A stretch of DNA of 64,000 bases from Paenibacillus silvestris (GTDB lineage: Bacteria; Bacillota; Bacilli; Paenibacillales; NBRC-103111): NCBI RefSeq assembly GCF_009882985.1, contig NZ_WTUZ01000010.1:1140434-1204433 (forward strand), in the 5' to 3' direction. Below the pieces are notes generated by a model. The model did no database searches. It saw only the letters and a list, made by a program, of their open reading frames with translations, and was not told where the DNA came from. The translations under genes and the position numbers were made by a program. Positions 47,949 through 57,341 of this stretch are shown piece after piece (position 1 is the stretch's first letter; every line of letters begins with the position of its first letter).

Positions 47949-50555
47949 TTATCCTGTCGTTAATAGATTTACGGCCTCTGCGCCAATTCGGTCTTGTAAT
48001 TGTTGGATATATAAGCTTCGTGGCGTTACATGTGTGCCAAAACTATCCCAAAATGCTTCATTCCGTAGTCTAGGATCATAGGAATTAGGCAGCAGCGCCT
48101 TCCCTTTCTTCCCCACATGTCCGATCGCATAATTTTGGGCAGTTGGCGGTTGTTGCGAAACAAGCTCATTGCTGGTATTCCAGGTGACATAATTAGCCCC
48201 GGCCCATCCATGACCACTGCCCAACCAAGCCCGATCCTGAATATGAATGCGGCCATTCACATTATCATACAAACAGCCCACCGACCATCGATGATGCGGC
48301 TCGCTGGTGTTATAATCCTGCTTGGATTCGCAATCGAGGAACACATTCGGACCCGCTACACGTGCATCAACAGTAAAGGCATGTCTAGCTGATTCCGAAT
48401 ACACACGTTGAACCAGTGTCAACTCACCAACAAGATGAAACGAATAACGGCGTCCGCCGGTTATCACGCTTACAAAGTCGGATACGACGCAATCTTGAAT
48501 GGTCGTCCATTTGGTATCGCGTTCAACTTGCACGAGCGCATGCTGCAGATGGAAGCCGGCAATATCGCGGACCCAAGCATGCTTAACGCGGTCCAAATAA
48601 ACACCAGTGATGGCGTGATTTTCATCAGCCAAATATGCAGCGCTTCCCTCATTGCCATCAATTCTCGTTTCCATGATACTCGGGTCATAGGTCACATCGA
48701 TACGCAAATGTTCCACGCCGACCCGTTCAATCCGGCCGATATCTTCATATTTGACGATCGCTCCTGACCCCCACTGTTTCTCAATCGCACTAGCTATAGG
48801 AGCATCAAGTGTTACACGATTGCCCTCAATCGACGTGATCACCCTGTCGAAGGATAGTTCAAATGGCGACCATTGCACGGTCCCTCCTGCTACAGGTCTT
48901 TTCCGAATTGAATCCATCCCGATGGCATGAATCCAACGTTCATTTCCGTATCGCAGCACCTTCACGGTATCACCGGGACGAAAACGGGATGCATCTTCGA
49001 CATGGAAGCTTCGCGAGCCTGACGGAACATAGAGATCCGTTATAGTCGCTGATGTCTCTGTTAACAGCTGAGGAGCCGATGCCCCTTGAATGTCGATCAC
49101 ACTCCGCTTCTCCGTCCCTGTCGCATACAGCAGCGTGCCATCTTCGCCTGCGCCTTCTCCCCGCAATACGACTCCACTTGCACGAATATGCAGTTGTCCG
49201 CTGACAGGGTACACGCCCTTCTTCAGAAGCACGGCTCCTCGGAAGCCATCTGGAGAAAGCTGCAAGGCTGAGATGTGATCAAGCGCATGCTGAATATGCG
49301 CCGTATTATCGCCTGCAACAGGTTCAATTGTGATGACTGTTGGTACATCGGGTAATGGAACACCGCCTCCACCATAACCAGCATTTGAAAAGTCGATGAC
49401 TCGGTTTCCCTTATAATCCGGTACGTAGACAAGCTTACCAGCTTCACTCAGGTAAACAATTTGGCTCTGTCCTTCCTTAGATGCCGTAGGAGCTGCAACT
49501 GTGAAATAGAAAGCATCGTAACCTACAATATTTCCGTTCACTTGAAGCTCCACACGCCATTGAAAGTGGCCCACTTGAGATACATTACCTGGTAATGTCC
49601 ATGTACACTCCGTATGCGCATCAATTTCACGCTCCCATTGAGTGACAACCTCGCCTGTTAAGTCATCTATCAGCGTAGTCTTCACAGAGGTGTGTTCACG
49701 AGCCATCATATGCAGGGCAGGAAACTCGCTGCCTGCTGCTACTATGGCGGGCTGCCCTATTTCCATCACGAGGGAAGGATGCGTTAGCCATATTTCTGCT
49801 ATTCGTTCGGATGAATCGTGGGCGTCAACGAAAAGGCTCAACTCTTGCGTTACGCCCTGTAAAGTAACTCGGCTTTTAACTTGAGCAATACCTGCTGTAA
49901 GCGCGGTTATTGTACCTTCTTCGTCCCATACGGCTACCTCTGGATTCGTGCTAGTGGTGACGATCTCCGCTTGAGTCAGATCCGCCACCGTGCCATCCGT
50001 CATGAATCCTATTATAGAAAGTTGTGCACAGCCTCCCTGTGCAAGCGACAAGGTATGCCATTGCTCCAAGGATTTTCCCTCACCCTCATCCTCACCCTCA
50101 CTTACACAAACTTTTGCTAGTAATGGCCCCTCTGGTATAGATGGCATCTCATAAACACCGAAATCTATGAATTGAAAATCGCGTTCAGGGTCGAAAAGCT
50201 CCGCCTCTAGTTTGACATACCTGGCTGTAACTCGTGGAAAGATACAAGTATTGGTGGCCTCAATGTCATCTTTGGAAGCATCTTTGCGGTAAGCCTCCTG
50301 CCAAATGAGGTTGTCCTCCGAATAGACGATCTGGTAACCACTTATGAAACCTGAGGCAAATTTTAAAATAATCTGATTAAACGTGACGATCCTTTCCAAA
50401 TCAACCGTTATCCAGACCTTGTTATCTTCTTTTCTATCGAAGCTTAATGGCTGCCAGTAAGTGCCCGCTTCCCCATCCACAGCCAATCTTCCCTCGCCAT
50501 TCATGTGTTCTGAGCTGCAAATCACGGGTCGTTTTAAAGCATAGTTAACCTGCAT
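47949..50555 (-). CDS. Beta-helix (pectate-lyase-like) protein with an N-terminal discoidin-type domain
   Basis: 868 residues from ATG 50555, twelve bases after AGGAGG. Residues about 10-140 form an F5/8-type-C (discoidin) sugar-binding domain (SSEHMNGEGRLAVDGEAGTY, TARYVKLEAELFDPERDFQF). Ig-like modules follow to about 380. The C-terminal half is a right-handed parallel beta-helix opening with VITIEPVAGDNTAHIQHALD, typical of pectate-lyase/polygalacturonase-like folds. No signal peptide is visible, which is unusual for a polymer-acting beta-helix protein. An intracellular lyase or hydrolase acting on imported oligosaccharides fits the neighbourhood. The exact activity is not readable. Repeats of family A and B flank the gene. 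Confidence 0.82.
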   Translation of the reverse strand: MQVNYALKRPVICSSEHMNGEGRLAVDGEAGTYWQPLSFDRKEDNKVWITVDLERIVTFNQIILKFASGFISGYQIVYSEDNLIWQEAYRKDASKDDIEATNTCIFPRVTARYVKLEAELFDPERDFQFIDFGVYEMPSIPEGPLLAKVCVSEGEDEGEGKSLEQWHTLSLAQGGCAQLSIIGFMTDGTVADLTQAEIVTTSTNPEVAVWDEEGTITALTAGIAQVKSRVTLQGVTQELSLFVDAHDSSERIAEIWLTHPSLVMEIGQPAIVAAGSEFPALHMMAREHTSVKTTLIDDLTGEVVTQWEREIDAHTECTWTLPGNVSQVGHFQWRVELQVNGNIVGYDAFYFTVAAPTASKEGQSQIVYLSEAGKLVYVPDYKGNRVIDFSNAGYGGGGVPLPDVPTVITIEPVAGDNTAHIQHALDHISALQLSPDGFRGAVLLKKGVYPVSGQLHIRASGVVLRGEGAGEDGTLLYATGTEKRSVIDIQGASAPQLLTETSATITDLYVPSGSRSFHVEDASRFRPGDTVKVLRYGNERWIHAIGMDSIRKRPVAGGTVQWSPFELSFDRVITSIEGNRVTLDAPIASAIEKQWGSGAIVKYEDIGRIERVGVEHLRIDVTYDPSIMETRIDGNEGSAAYLADENHAITGVYLDRVKHAWVRDIAGFHLQHALVQVERDTKWTTIQDCVVSDFVSVITGGRRYSFHLVGELTLVQRVYSESARHAFTVDARVAGPNVFLDCESKQDYNTSEPHHRWSVGCLYDNVNGRIHIQDRAWLGSGHGWAGANYVTWNTSNELVSQQPPTAQNYAIGHVGKKGKALLPNSYDPRLRNEAFWDSFGTHVTPRSLYIQQLQDRIGAEAVNLLTTG

Positions 50556-50689
50556 ACGGATGACATACCTCCTTACTTGCATTCATTTGCAATGAACTCT
50601 GCCTAAATTTTACTATTTATAAGGTTCTTTTACCTTGTCTGAACTTACACAGCTATGTCTTTTTTTACGATGGAGCATTTGAAAACAAA

Positions 50690-50953
50690 GGCTATCCCTA
50701 TAGTCATTGAATGACCGAGAGACAGCCTGTTTTTGAACTTTTGGGAGCGGCTCTTCAGATTAACTGGAATTACTACCGCTAAAACGCAGCGTAACACAGC
50801 TACAGCATGAATAAATGGAATTTCTCCAGTTAATGCGGGCGATTGAGCTTGGAAACAGGGTAACAGGAGAGAATTAACGGGAATATTTCCAGTTATTAGG
50901 TTAATTCAACTGAATCTCACTTGAAATAAAGGGAGTTTTTCCAACTATTTTAT
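50690..50953 (+). repeat. Dispersed intergenic repeat family B, copy 2
   Basis: Matches 22132-22395 along its whole length, including the starting hairpin GGCTATCCC...GAGACAGCCTGTTTTTG and the core AACTGGAATTACTACCGCTA at 50762-50781. It lies between the GH2 gene and the beta-helix gene, both leftward, so the hairpin is not the terminator of a rightward gene here. No coding potential in 50556-51024. Confidence 0.8.
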
Positions 50954-51024
50954 ACGAAACTCGGGAATTGCGTCTAGGACCTCACTATTTAAACTGCCTC
51001 AAACGCAAAACAGTGCTCCGCTCC

Positions 51025-53397
51025 CTACCGTGTCGTCAAAGTAAGCTTCGCAGCACGCAAGCCAGCCGACGTTCCCGTGATTATTATTTCCCCTGGAGCT
51101 GTAGTGGTCTGAACTAACAACAGGCAATACCCGTTAAAAGCTCTGCGCCTTTTCGCCTTATCTGACTCATGACTGCTCGGGTTCCCATTGCCAACTCCAA
51201 GTATGCTTCCAGCCCCTTCCACCACGAAAACGACCTCGTTATCGGCGATGGGCACCACACGTCCCTGTTCGTCGCGGATCAATACACGGATAACAGCCAC
51301 GTCTGTCCCGTCTGCTAGAAGATCAGTTCGGTCTGCTTCCATATGAATATGAGCTGCGGCGCCCGTCGTTTGAACCTGCTTTACCGCGAATATGCCGCCG
51401 TCTTTGTAAACCGCAGCTATCAGCTCGCCAGGCTCGTAAGGCACTGACCATGCCAAATGACCGGCTTCGACCATTCTTTTCACACCTAAACTGCGTCCAT
51501 TCAGCGTAAGCTCAACATGATCTCCATTGGAATAGACCCATACATCAATGGGTTCACCGTCCTTTTCGGCCCAATTCCAATGCGGCAATACGTGAACAGT
51601 CGGCTCGTCGGTCCAAACAGATTTTAAATAGTAGTAAACATCTTTCGGGAAACCGCATGTGTCCATAATGCCAAAATGGGAATTGATGCAAGGCCATTTG
51701 TAAGGCGTTGGTTCCCCTCTATAGTCGAAACCCGTCCAGAGAAACACGCCGGTCAGAAACCGGTGTATAAGCACATCGTTCCAAGCTTTCTCCACTGTAC
51801 AGGACCATGAAGGCATGTAGATCCCTTCATACGCTGGGCAGTATCCTCGTTCCTTATCTATCTCATAAATGCCTCGTGTAGTTGTACTGCTTGCGCTTTC
51901 ACTTCCGATCATGATTCGGTATGGGTGGGATTTATGATCCGATATATCTCGCTTTTTGCGCTGACCGTAATTATAGCCGACGATATCTACCTGCTCGCTG
52001 TATGTCCCGTTATTCCAGCCGTGATTCATGGCCGCGAGCGTTGGCCGACTTGGATCCAGCCTGCGAGTGACATTGTGCAGCGATCTAAGAATGCGCGCTC
52101 CCATGCGCTTGCCTTCAAGAATCTCTTCGTTTTCCATACACCAAATGATGACAGAAGGATGATTGCGATCCCGCAATATTAAACTTTCCAGATCAGCAAT
52201 CCCTTTGGGCGTGCTATCCAAGAGACGATTCTCATCCATAACCATCAGGCCAAGTCGATCACACATATCAAGCAGTTCCGGTGTTGGCGGATGATGAGCG
52301 CTCCGATAGGCATTGCAGCCCATTTCTTTCAACAACTCCAGTTTGTAAGCCACTAGCCGATCTGGCAACGCGACCCCGACGCCAGCGAAATCCTGATGAT
52401 TGCAGGTGCCTTTGATGAGCACCGGTTTATTGTTCAGGAAGAATCCATCTCGCGTAAATGCGATGGTGCGAATACCGAAGACTGTTTCATAGACATCCAC
52501 GACGCTGCCGTCCAAGGACACTTCCGAAATTACTCGATACAAATAAGGACACTCAGGCGACCAAAGCTGGGGATTGGATACCCAAATTGATTGCTCGGTC
52601 TCCCGCTTCGTCAGCCAAGGTGCGCTAATTTGAACAGATTGTGAAGCGACACTTACACCTTCCGCATTCACAATGGTTGATCTCAACTCGCATACCCGAT
52701 CTTCCTCATATTGGTTGTGCACAACTGTGCGGATGGCAATTTCCGCTACCTGTTCTGTTATTACAGGCGTAGTAACATAAGTCCCCCAGTGGCCAACATG
52801 CAGGCGGTCTGTTTTTTGCAGCCACGTATGCCGGTAAATGCCGCCGCCTTCATACCACCAGCCTTCGCACCGTGTAGCGTCGACTTTGACGACGATGACA
52901 TTATTGCCTTCTTCGCCGTACCTGAGAACATCAGATATATCGTAGTGAAAGCTGGTATAGCCACTCTCATGGGTGCCCAGCAGATGTCCGTTTAACCAGA
53001 CCGTGCTTATTCCCATAACACCATCAAAGTGAATACTTATGTTTTTCCCTTCGTCGTTCGACGGTATGGCGAACATTTTTCTGTAAAATCCGATTCCCAT
53101 CGGCAAATAACCATGACTGGCCGGGCGGCTACCCAAATCAGGGTCATTCACCACATCCCCTTCCACAACATAGTCATGGGGAATATGTACTCGGCTCCAT
53201 TCCTTTGGAAGAGCTGTCTCTGCTGTTTCCTTGTCCGCGTAAGCAATTACAAGCCATTCACCTTCCTCCCGTTTTCCATTGTTCGTTATCCCGCCCGTCA
53301 TCCCCGCCTTAATCGCGTACTTCACCTCTATGTCGCCTTTATGGAAAAACCAGTCCCTGTCAAAACACTCTCTGCTCCTAGATTGTAAATGATCCAT
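51025..53397 (-). CDS. Glycoside hydrolase family 2 enzyme, beta-galactosidase type
   Basis: 790 residues from ATG 53397 behind GGAAGAGGT; the frame continues upstream through an antisense remnant and is not the real start. The N-terminal jelly-roll domain has DWFFHKGDIE and VNDPDLGSRPASHGYLPMGI. The TIM barrel has the acid/base Glu in SVIIWCMENEEILEG and the nucleophile in RIMIGSESASSTTTRG, followed by FLWTGFDYRGEP. The C-terminus has DUF4982-like and Ig-like modules (VWVYSNGDHVELTLNGRSLG). Enzymes of this architecture are usually beta-galactosidases. No signal peptide is seen, so it is cytoplasmic and probably trims imported oligosaccharides. It stands alone behind the LplABC-type operon. 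Confidence 0.92.
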   Translation of the reverse strand: MDHLQSRSRECFDRDWFFHKGDIEVKYAIKAGMTGGITNNGKREEGEWLVIAYADKETAETALPKEWSRVHIPHDYVVEGDVVNDPDLGSRPASHGYLPMGIGFYRKMFAIPSNDEGKNISIHFDGVMGISTVWLNGHLLGTHESGYTSFHYDISDVLRYGEEGNNVIVVKVDATRCEGWWYEGGGIYRHTWLQKTDRLHVGHWGTYVTTPVITEQVAEIAIRTVVHNQYEEDRVCELRSTIVNAEGVSVASQSVQISAPWLTKRETEQSIWVSNPQLWSPECPYLYRVISEVSLDGSVVDVYETVFGIRTIAFTRDGFFLNNKPVLIKGTCNHQDFAGVGVALPDRLVAYKLELLKEMGCNAYRSAHHPPTPELLDMCDRLGLMVMDENRLLDSTPKGIADLESLILRDRNHPSVIIWCMENEEILEGKRMGARILRSLHNVTRRLDPSRPTLAAMNHGWNNGTYSEQVDIVGYNYGQRKKRDISDHKSHPYRIMIGSESASSTTTRGIYEIDKERGYCPAYEGIYMPSWSCTVEKAWNDVLIHRFLTGVFLWTGFDYRGEPTPYKWPCINSHFGIMDTCGFPKDVYYYLKSVWTDEPTVHVLPHWNWAEKDGEPIDVWVYSNGDHVELTLNGRSLGVKRMVEAGHLAWSVPYEPGELIAAVYKDGGIFAVKQVQTTGAAAHIHMEADRTDLLADGTDVAVIRVLIRDEQGRVVPIADNEVVFVVEGAGSILGVGNGNPSSHESDKAKRRRAFNGYCLLLVQTTTAPGEIIITGTSAGLRAAKLTLTTR

Positions 53398-53421
53398 GAA
53401 TTGACCTCTTCCTATTCTTAA

Positions 53422-53535
53422 TTTGGCAAGGAGTTTCAATGGATTCAATGCAGCCCCAACTATTTTATTAAAGTATTCAAGAAAATCGAGGGCATTACAC
53501 CGAAACAATTTCGAAAGCAGTATGAACTTCGCTAA
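53422..53535 (+). pseudogene. C-terminal remnant of an AraC-family regulator
   Basis: In the plus strand, 53422-53535 encodes about 37 residues ending with CSPNYFIKVFKKIEGITPKQ, FRKQYELR and a stop. This is the unmistakable second helix-turn-helix of AraC/XylS regulators. An in-frame stop at 53419 and no start show that only the C-terminal tail survives. It overlaps the untranslated region upstream of the GH2 gene. The remnant marks a former regulator gene removed by rearrangement, perhaps when the repeats or the GH2 gene entered. Confidence 0.8.
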
Positions 53536-53553
53536 TGCCCCCATGAAACAGAA

Positions 53554-53589
53554 AAACGGCTGACTCTGATTATACAGAGTCAGCCGTTT
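53554..53589 (-). terminator. Strong terminator of the LplABC-type operon
   Basis: Perfect 15-bp stem AAACGGCTGACTCTG/CAGAGTCAGCCGTTT with a 6-base loop; leftward it runs into TTTTTCTG. It lies 14 bases after the leftward stop of the last permease. Confidence 0.92.
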
Positions 53590-53603
53590 ATTAATTAAAT
53601 TCC

Positions 53604-54488
53604 TTACTCCTTCACAGAACCAAGTGTAATCCCATGAATGAAAAAGCGCTGCAAGAACGGATAGATCACAAGGACTGGGATCATTGCAATAAAGATTTTG
53701 GCCGAATTCAGCGTCTGATTCGAAAGTTCACTCATCTTCTGAATCTGCTCCGCGGTCATGGTATTCGCATCCACAATGACGACTAGCTGCTGAATGTAGG
53801 TCTGCAGCGGATAATGATCCGCATTCGACATCAACACCAAACCGTTAAAGAACTCATTCCAGTGATAAACGATACTGAATAGGGTCACGGTTGCCAGTAC
53901 AGGCACGGCCAGTGGAATGAATATTTTCACAAGCATATACCAAGGACCTGCACCATCGACGAGTGCCGCTTCTTCCAGTTCTTTAGGCAAATTCCGGAAA
54001 TAGTTAATGACCAGAATAACACTGAAGATCGGAACGCTGTTCCCAAGGACTAAACCCCAAATATTATTAATCAAACCTAGTGATTTAACCGTTTGATACC
54101 AAGGAATCAAGCCGCCGTTAAACAACATGCTGAAAACCAAGATCCACATGAGCACGTTGCGGAAAGGCAGATCCTTCGCATTTTTGGATAAAGGGTAACC
54201 GAGAAGCACGATCACTACAAAGTTAACGCTCGATCCCAGAACAACGCGCTGGATCGAAATCCAAAAGGAATTGAAGAATTTACTGTCGCCCATGATTTCA
54301 TGATAGGAATTTAAGTTAAATCCAACCGGCCAAAAGCTGACCTGCCCTGATGACGCTGCTGCATTGTCGCTTAACGACATAGCCAAAGTGTACCATAGCG
54401 GAAGTACACACAAGAGAGCAATGCCAACCAGCAGCACGATTAGGAAAAGATCAAACACTTTGGAGCCTATTGATGTTTCTCTGACCAT
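53604..54488 (-). CDS. ABC transporter permease, LplC/YtcP type
   Basis: 294 residues, ATG after AAAGGAG. Six membrane helices with the EAA loop ELEEAALVDGAGPWYMLVKI followed by FIPLAVPVLATV, and the LplC-like tail PFLQRFFIHGITLGSVKE. It is the third gene of the importer operon. In Bacillus the LplABC/YtcQ-YteP type carries oligo-galacturonides, rhamnogalacturonan or related oligosaccharides. No ATPase is encoded nearby. Confidence 0.93.
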   Translation of the reverse strand: MVRETSIGSKVFDLFLIVLLVGIALLCVLPLWYTLAMSLSDNAAASSGQVSFWPVGFNLNSYHEIMGDSKFFNSFWISIQRVVLGSSVNFVVIVLLGYPLSKNAKDLPFRNVLMWILVFSMLFNGGLIPWYQTVKSLGLINNIWGLVLGNSVPIFSVILVINYFRNLPKELEEAALVDGAGPWYMLVKIFIPLAVPVLATVTLFSIVYHWNEFFNGLVLMSNADHYPLQTYIQQLVVIVDANTMTAEQIQKMSELSNQTLNSAKIFIAMIPVLVIYPFLQRFFIHGITLGSVKE

Positions 54489-54505
54489 AATCCTGCTCCT
54501 TTATA

Positions 54506-55396
54506 TTAAAAAATACGATAATTTGCGAACTTAGCGGCTAGTACATAGGAAGTGGTAATTAACGCAAAACTAATGACGGATTTCAAAAGCCCCATAGCTG
54601 TTGCCAGTCCATACTGCAGATTCAATAGACCTGTCCGATAGACCCAAGTGTCAATAATGTCCCCGCTTGAATACACAAGTGGATTGTAAAGGTTGAAAAT
54701 TTGGTCAAAGCCCGCATTTAAGACATTCCCCAGACTAAGCACCGAAAGTAAAATGACTGTTGTCATGATGCCGGGAAGTGTGACATGAAGCAATCGCTGC
54801 CAGCGCGTAGCGCCATCTATCGCAGCCGCTTCGTACAAGGAAGGGTTAATTCCCGTTAGAGCCGCCAAAAATATAATGGTGTTAAAGCCAAATTCTTTCC
54901 AAACATCACTTCCGACAATGATAAAGGGGAACAATTCTGCTTTCCCGAAAAACAGGGTAGGACTGATCCCGAAGAACCCCAACAATCCGTTAACAGGTCC
55001 TTTATAGGACAAGATATCAAGCAAAATACCTGAAAGAATAACCCATGATAAAAAATGCGGTAAATAAACAATCGTTTGGATCCATTTCTTCAAAACTGCA
55101 ATGCGCAATTCATTGAGCAGTAACGCGAAGATCAACGGAACAATCATATTTGCGATAATTTTCATAACCGCGATAAACAGGGTATTGAAAAACACCGTTT
55201 TACTGTCGTTCAGTGAAAACATGTACTTGAAATTTTCCAAGCCGATCCATTCGGAATGAAAAATACCTAACCCGGGATTAAAATCCTGAAAAGCAATGAC
55301 AATGCCGAACATAGGCACGATACTAAACAGCGTCAACCATATAAAGCCAGGAAGAAGCATGAGATAGTAATGTTTGGCAAAACCCTTCGTAACCAT
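54506..55396 (-). CDS. ABC transporter permease, LplB/YteP type
   Basis: 296 residues from ATG 55396, nine bases after GGAAGTG; an ATG six codons upstream (55414) is less likely. N-terminal hydrophobic helix YYLMLLPGFIWLTLFSIVPM and the loop AFQDFNPGLGIFHSEWIGLE are characteristic of LplB. The EAA loop reads SLYEAAAIDGATRWQRLLHV. It lies 64 bases after the binding-protein stop and 17 bases before the second permease, with a small stem-loop in the first gap. Confidence 0.93.
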   Translation of the reverse strand: MVTKGFAKHYYLMLLPGFIWLTLFSIVPMFGIVIAFQDFNPGLGIFHSEWIGLENFKYMFSLNDSKTVFFNTLFIAVMKIIANMIVPLIFALLLNELRIAVLKKWIQTIVYLPHFLSWVILSGILLDILSYKGPVNGLLGFFGISPTLFFGKAELFPFIIVGSDVWKEFGFNTIIFLAALTGINPSLYEAAAIDGATRWQRLLHVTLPGIMTTVILLSVLSLGNVLNAGFDQIFNLYNPLVYSSGDIIDTWVYRTGLLNLQYGLATAMGLLKSVISFALITTSYVLAAKFANYRIF

Positions 55397-55433
55397 CCTA
55401 TCAATCACTTCCATTCATTGTTGTTAAGGGAAA

Positions 55434-55462
55434 GGCGCCAGAGTAAGTCTAAGTCTGACGCC
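55434..55462 (-). other. Intercistronic stem-loop after the lplA-type gene
   Basis: Imperfect stem GGCGCCAGA/TCTGACGCC with an 11-base loop, no T run. Position between binding-protein and permease genes matches the stem at 45043-45068 of the other importer operon and suggests mRNA stabilisation. Confidence 0.5.
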
Positions 55463-55477
55463 TTATTGTCCTTGCGA

Positions 55478-57181
55478 CTATTTCAAGCTGGCATCGATTT
55501 CCGTAATAATTTGGTCTCCACCTTGCTTTTTCCAGTCTTCGACGAATTTATCAAAGGTTTCTAGCGGAGCAGCGCCCATAATAATTTTGAGGAAAGTTTC
55601 TTTCTCTAATTTATCCAGCGCAGACCATCTGCTTTCCATCGTTTTCGTTTGGGAATACGTTACGCTGTAGGTTTTCTTAAACGGCTGCTGAAGTGGTGCG
55701 ATCCCAACTAGAGTGGAATACATCCGTTTCCAAGTCCCTAAATCCGCGTTCGGGTCCCAGTATTGAATATCGTATTTGTCATAAGGCTCTAGTTTCACTT
55801 TTTTCACTTTTTCAGCATCGGCTTTCAGCAATTTGTAGCCAGGGATATCCAAATCTTCTGGTTTCTTCGTGCCTGCAAGTACTTCTTTCATCATTTTGTA
55901 CGTAACATCCATCTCATCCATTGGAGCAAATACGATACGTAATGGATAGTTACCAATATTTACTTTAACATCGAATTTGGACTCGTCACGCAGCAACAAG
56001 TTTTCCATTTGAATAGCGGCTTCTGGGTGCTCGTAACCTTTACGGACAACGAGATATTGATTGGACGGATTCCCCATATGCGGTGTGAATTCACCATTTA
56101 CATCCAGAGGCGCCGTATAGGCTTGCCAGTTCGCCTTCGGATTGTTTTTGATGGCATCCGCTAATGGACCGTATCCACCAGCCCACCATAGGCCGAAGTA
56201 AATGCCGGAAGTTCCATTTTTGATCAACTCTTGAGCGTCTTTACGAATCGTCATTTCCTTGTCGATCAAGCCTTTGGAATAAAGATCACGCAGCTTCGAG
56301 AGCGCTTGCTTCGTTTCTGGTTGAAGGGAGCCGTACGTTGTTTTGCCGTCAGCGCCTTTTAACCAAAATCCTGGATAGGAATGGAAGGAAGCGAAAATCG
56401 GATCGAAACCATAGTTATTATTGTTAGGATTGATAAAATCTGCATTCAACAAGCCGCCCAATTGCGGGCCTGAAATCCCGATTGTATCCGCTTTACCGTT
56501 CCCGTCTGGATCTTGCTCAACAAAGGCCTTGGCTACTTTCTCCAGATCATCCATCGTTTTCGGCGGTTGCAAGCCTAACTTGTCCAGCCAGTCTTTGCGA
56601 ATCCACATCATGTGAACCATGTCTGATTCCGTCGTTACGTTCGGAAGGGCATACATTTTTCCATCAACGGTGACTGATTTAAGTGCAAGACCTTTTGTAC
56701 TATCGACAATGCTTTTGAGTGCTGGTGAGGCATATTTGTTATAAACTTCTGTCAGATCCGCGAGTTGGCCGCTTTTCACCATTTGTCTAAACTCTTTGTC
56801 CTTCACAACAAGCGCATCCGGCAAATCATTGCTGGCAATGGATAAGTTTACTTTTTGATCGTAATCTTTCCCGCTCGCCGCTTGCCAAACAATTTTGGTA
56901 TCAATGTTTAAGTTATCTTTGATATAGCGCGTATACTGGTTGCTTTCCGGTGAATCCCCGGCAGGCAAGCTTTTATCCGCTGCATCGACATCTTTACCGA
57001 TTTTGATCGTAATCGGCTTCTCTGATTTGGTGAAAGGACCTGCCGCTGTTTGTGAAGCTGTTTGTGCAGCCCCTGCTGAAGCTTTAGGTGATTCCTTGGC
57101 CGTGTTGGCCTCCGAACAGGCAGATAATACAACTAGCATCCCTGCGAGTAAAAGCAGCATGCTTTTTTTAGGCTTGCTCAT
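55478..57181 (-). CDS. Extracellular solute-binding lipoprotein, LplA type
   Basis: 567 residues, ATG behind AAGGGGATTTAT. The signal peptide ends in lipobox VLSACSEAN, so the mature protein is membrane-anchored outside. Length and features such as HMMWIRKDWLDKLGLQPPKT and DLEKVAKAFVEQDPDGNGKA match the long LplA-type (family 1) binding proteins of Paenibacillus and Bacillus. It is the first gene of the importer operon. A putative CcpA site lies 73 bases upstream of it, and the response regulator gene ends 160 bases upstream. Confidence 0.94.
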   Translation of the reverse strand: MSKPKKSMLLLLAGMLVVLSACSEANTAKESPKASAGAAQTASQTAAGPFTKSEKPITIKIGKDVDAADKSLPAGDSPESNQYTRYIKDNLNIDTKIVWQAASGKDYDQKVNLSIASNDLPDALVVKDKEFRQMVKSGQLADLTEVYNKYASPALKSIVDSTKGLALKSVTVDGKMYALPNVTTESDMVHMMWIRKDWLDKLGLQPPKTMDDLEKVAKAFVEQDPDGNGKADTIGISGPQLGGLLNADFINPNNNNYGFDPIFASFHSYPGFWLKGADGKTTYGSLQPETKQALSKLRDLYSKGLIDKEMTIRKDAQELIKNGTSGIYFGLWWAGGYGPLADAIKNNPKANWQAYTAPLDVNGEFTPHMGNPSNQYLVVRKGYEHPEAAIQMENLLLRDESKFDVKVNIGNYPLRIVFAPMDEMDVTYKMMKEVLAGTKKPEDLDIPGYKLLKADAEKVKKVKLEPYDKYDIQYWDPNADLGTWKRMYSTLVGIAPLQQPFKKTYSVTYSQTKTMESRWSALDKLEKETFLKIIMGAAPLETFDKFVEDWKKQGGDQIITEIDASLK

Positions 57182-57254
57182 ATAAATCCCCTTCTTTCGT
57201 TTATAGAATTTGTCTACACGTTAAAAATAACACGAACGATCCACCAACAAGGAT

Positions 57255-57268
57255 GGAAAACGGTTACA
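57255..57268. promoter_or_regulatory. Putative catabolite-responsive element upstream of the lplA-type gene
   Basis: GGAAAACGGTTACA matches the cre consensus TGWAANCGNTNWCA at every defined position except the first. It lies in the 160-base gap that probably holds the importer promoter. Confidence 0.5.
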
Positions 57269-57341
57269 CCTTTAGATGGGAAATTGACCGATGTTTTCTG
57301 GAATTCGTATCCAATCTTCGGCATTTCCGGCATTTGACCCC

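Noticed and set aside
53398..53544. 49-codon upstream extension of the GH2 gene
   Set aside because: No ribosome site, and the DNA codes for the AraC remnant on the other strand; the GH2 domain begins just after the internal ATG.
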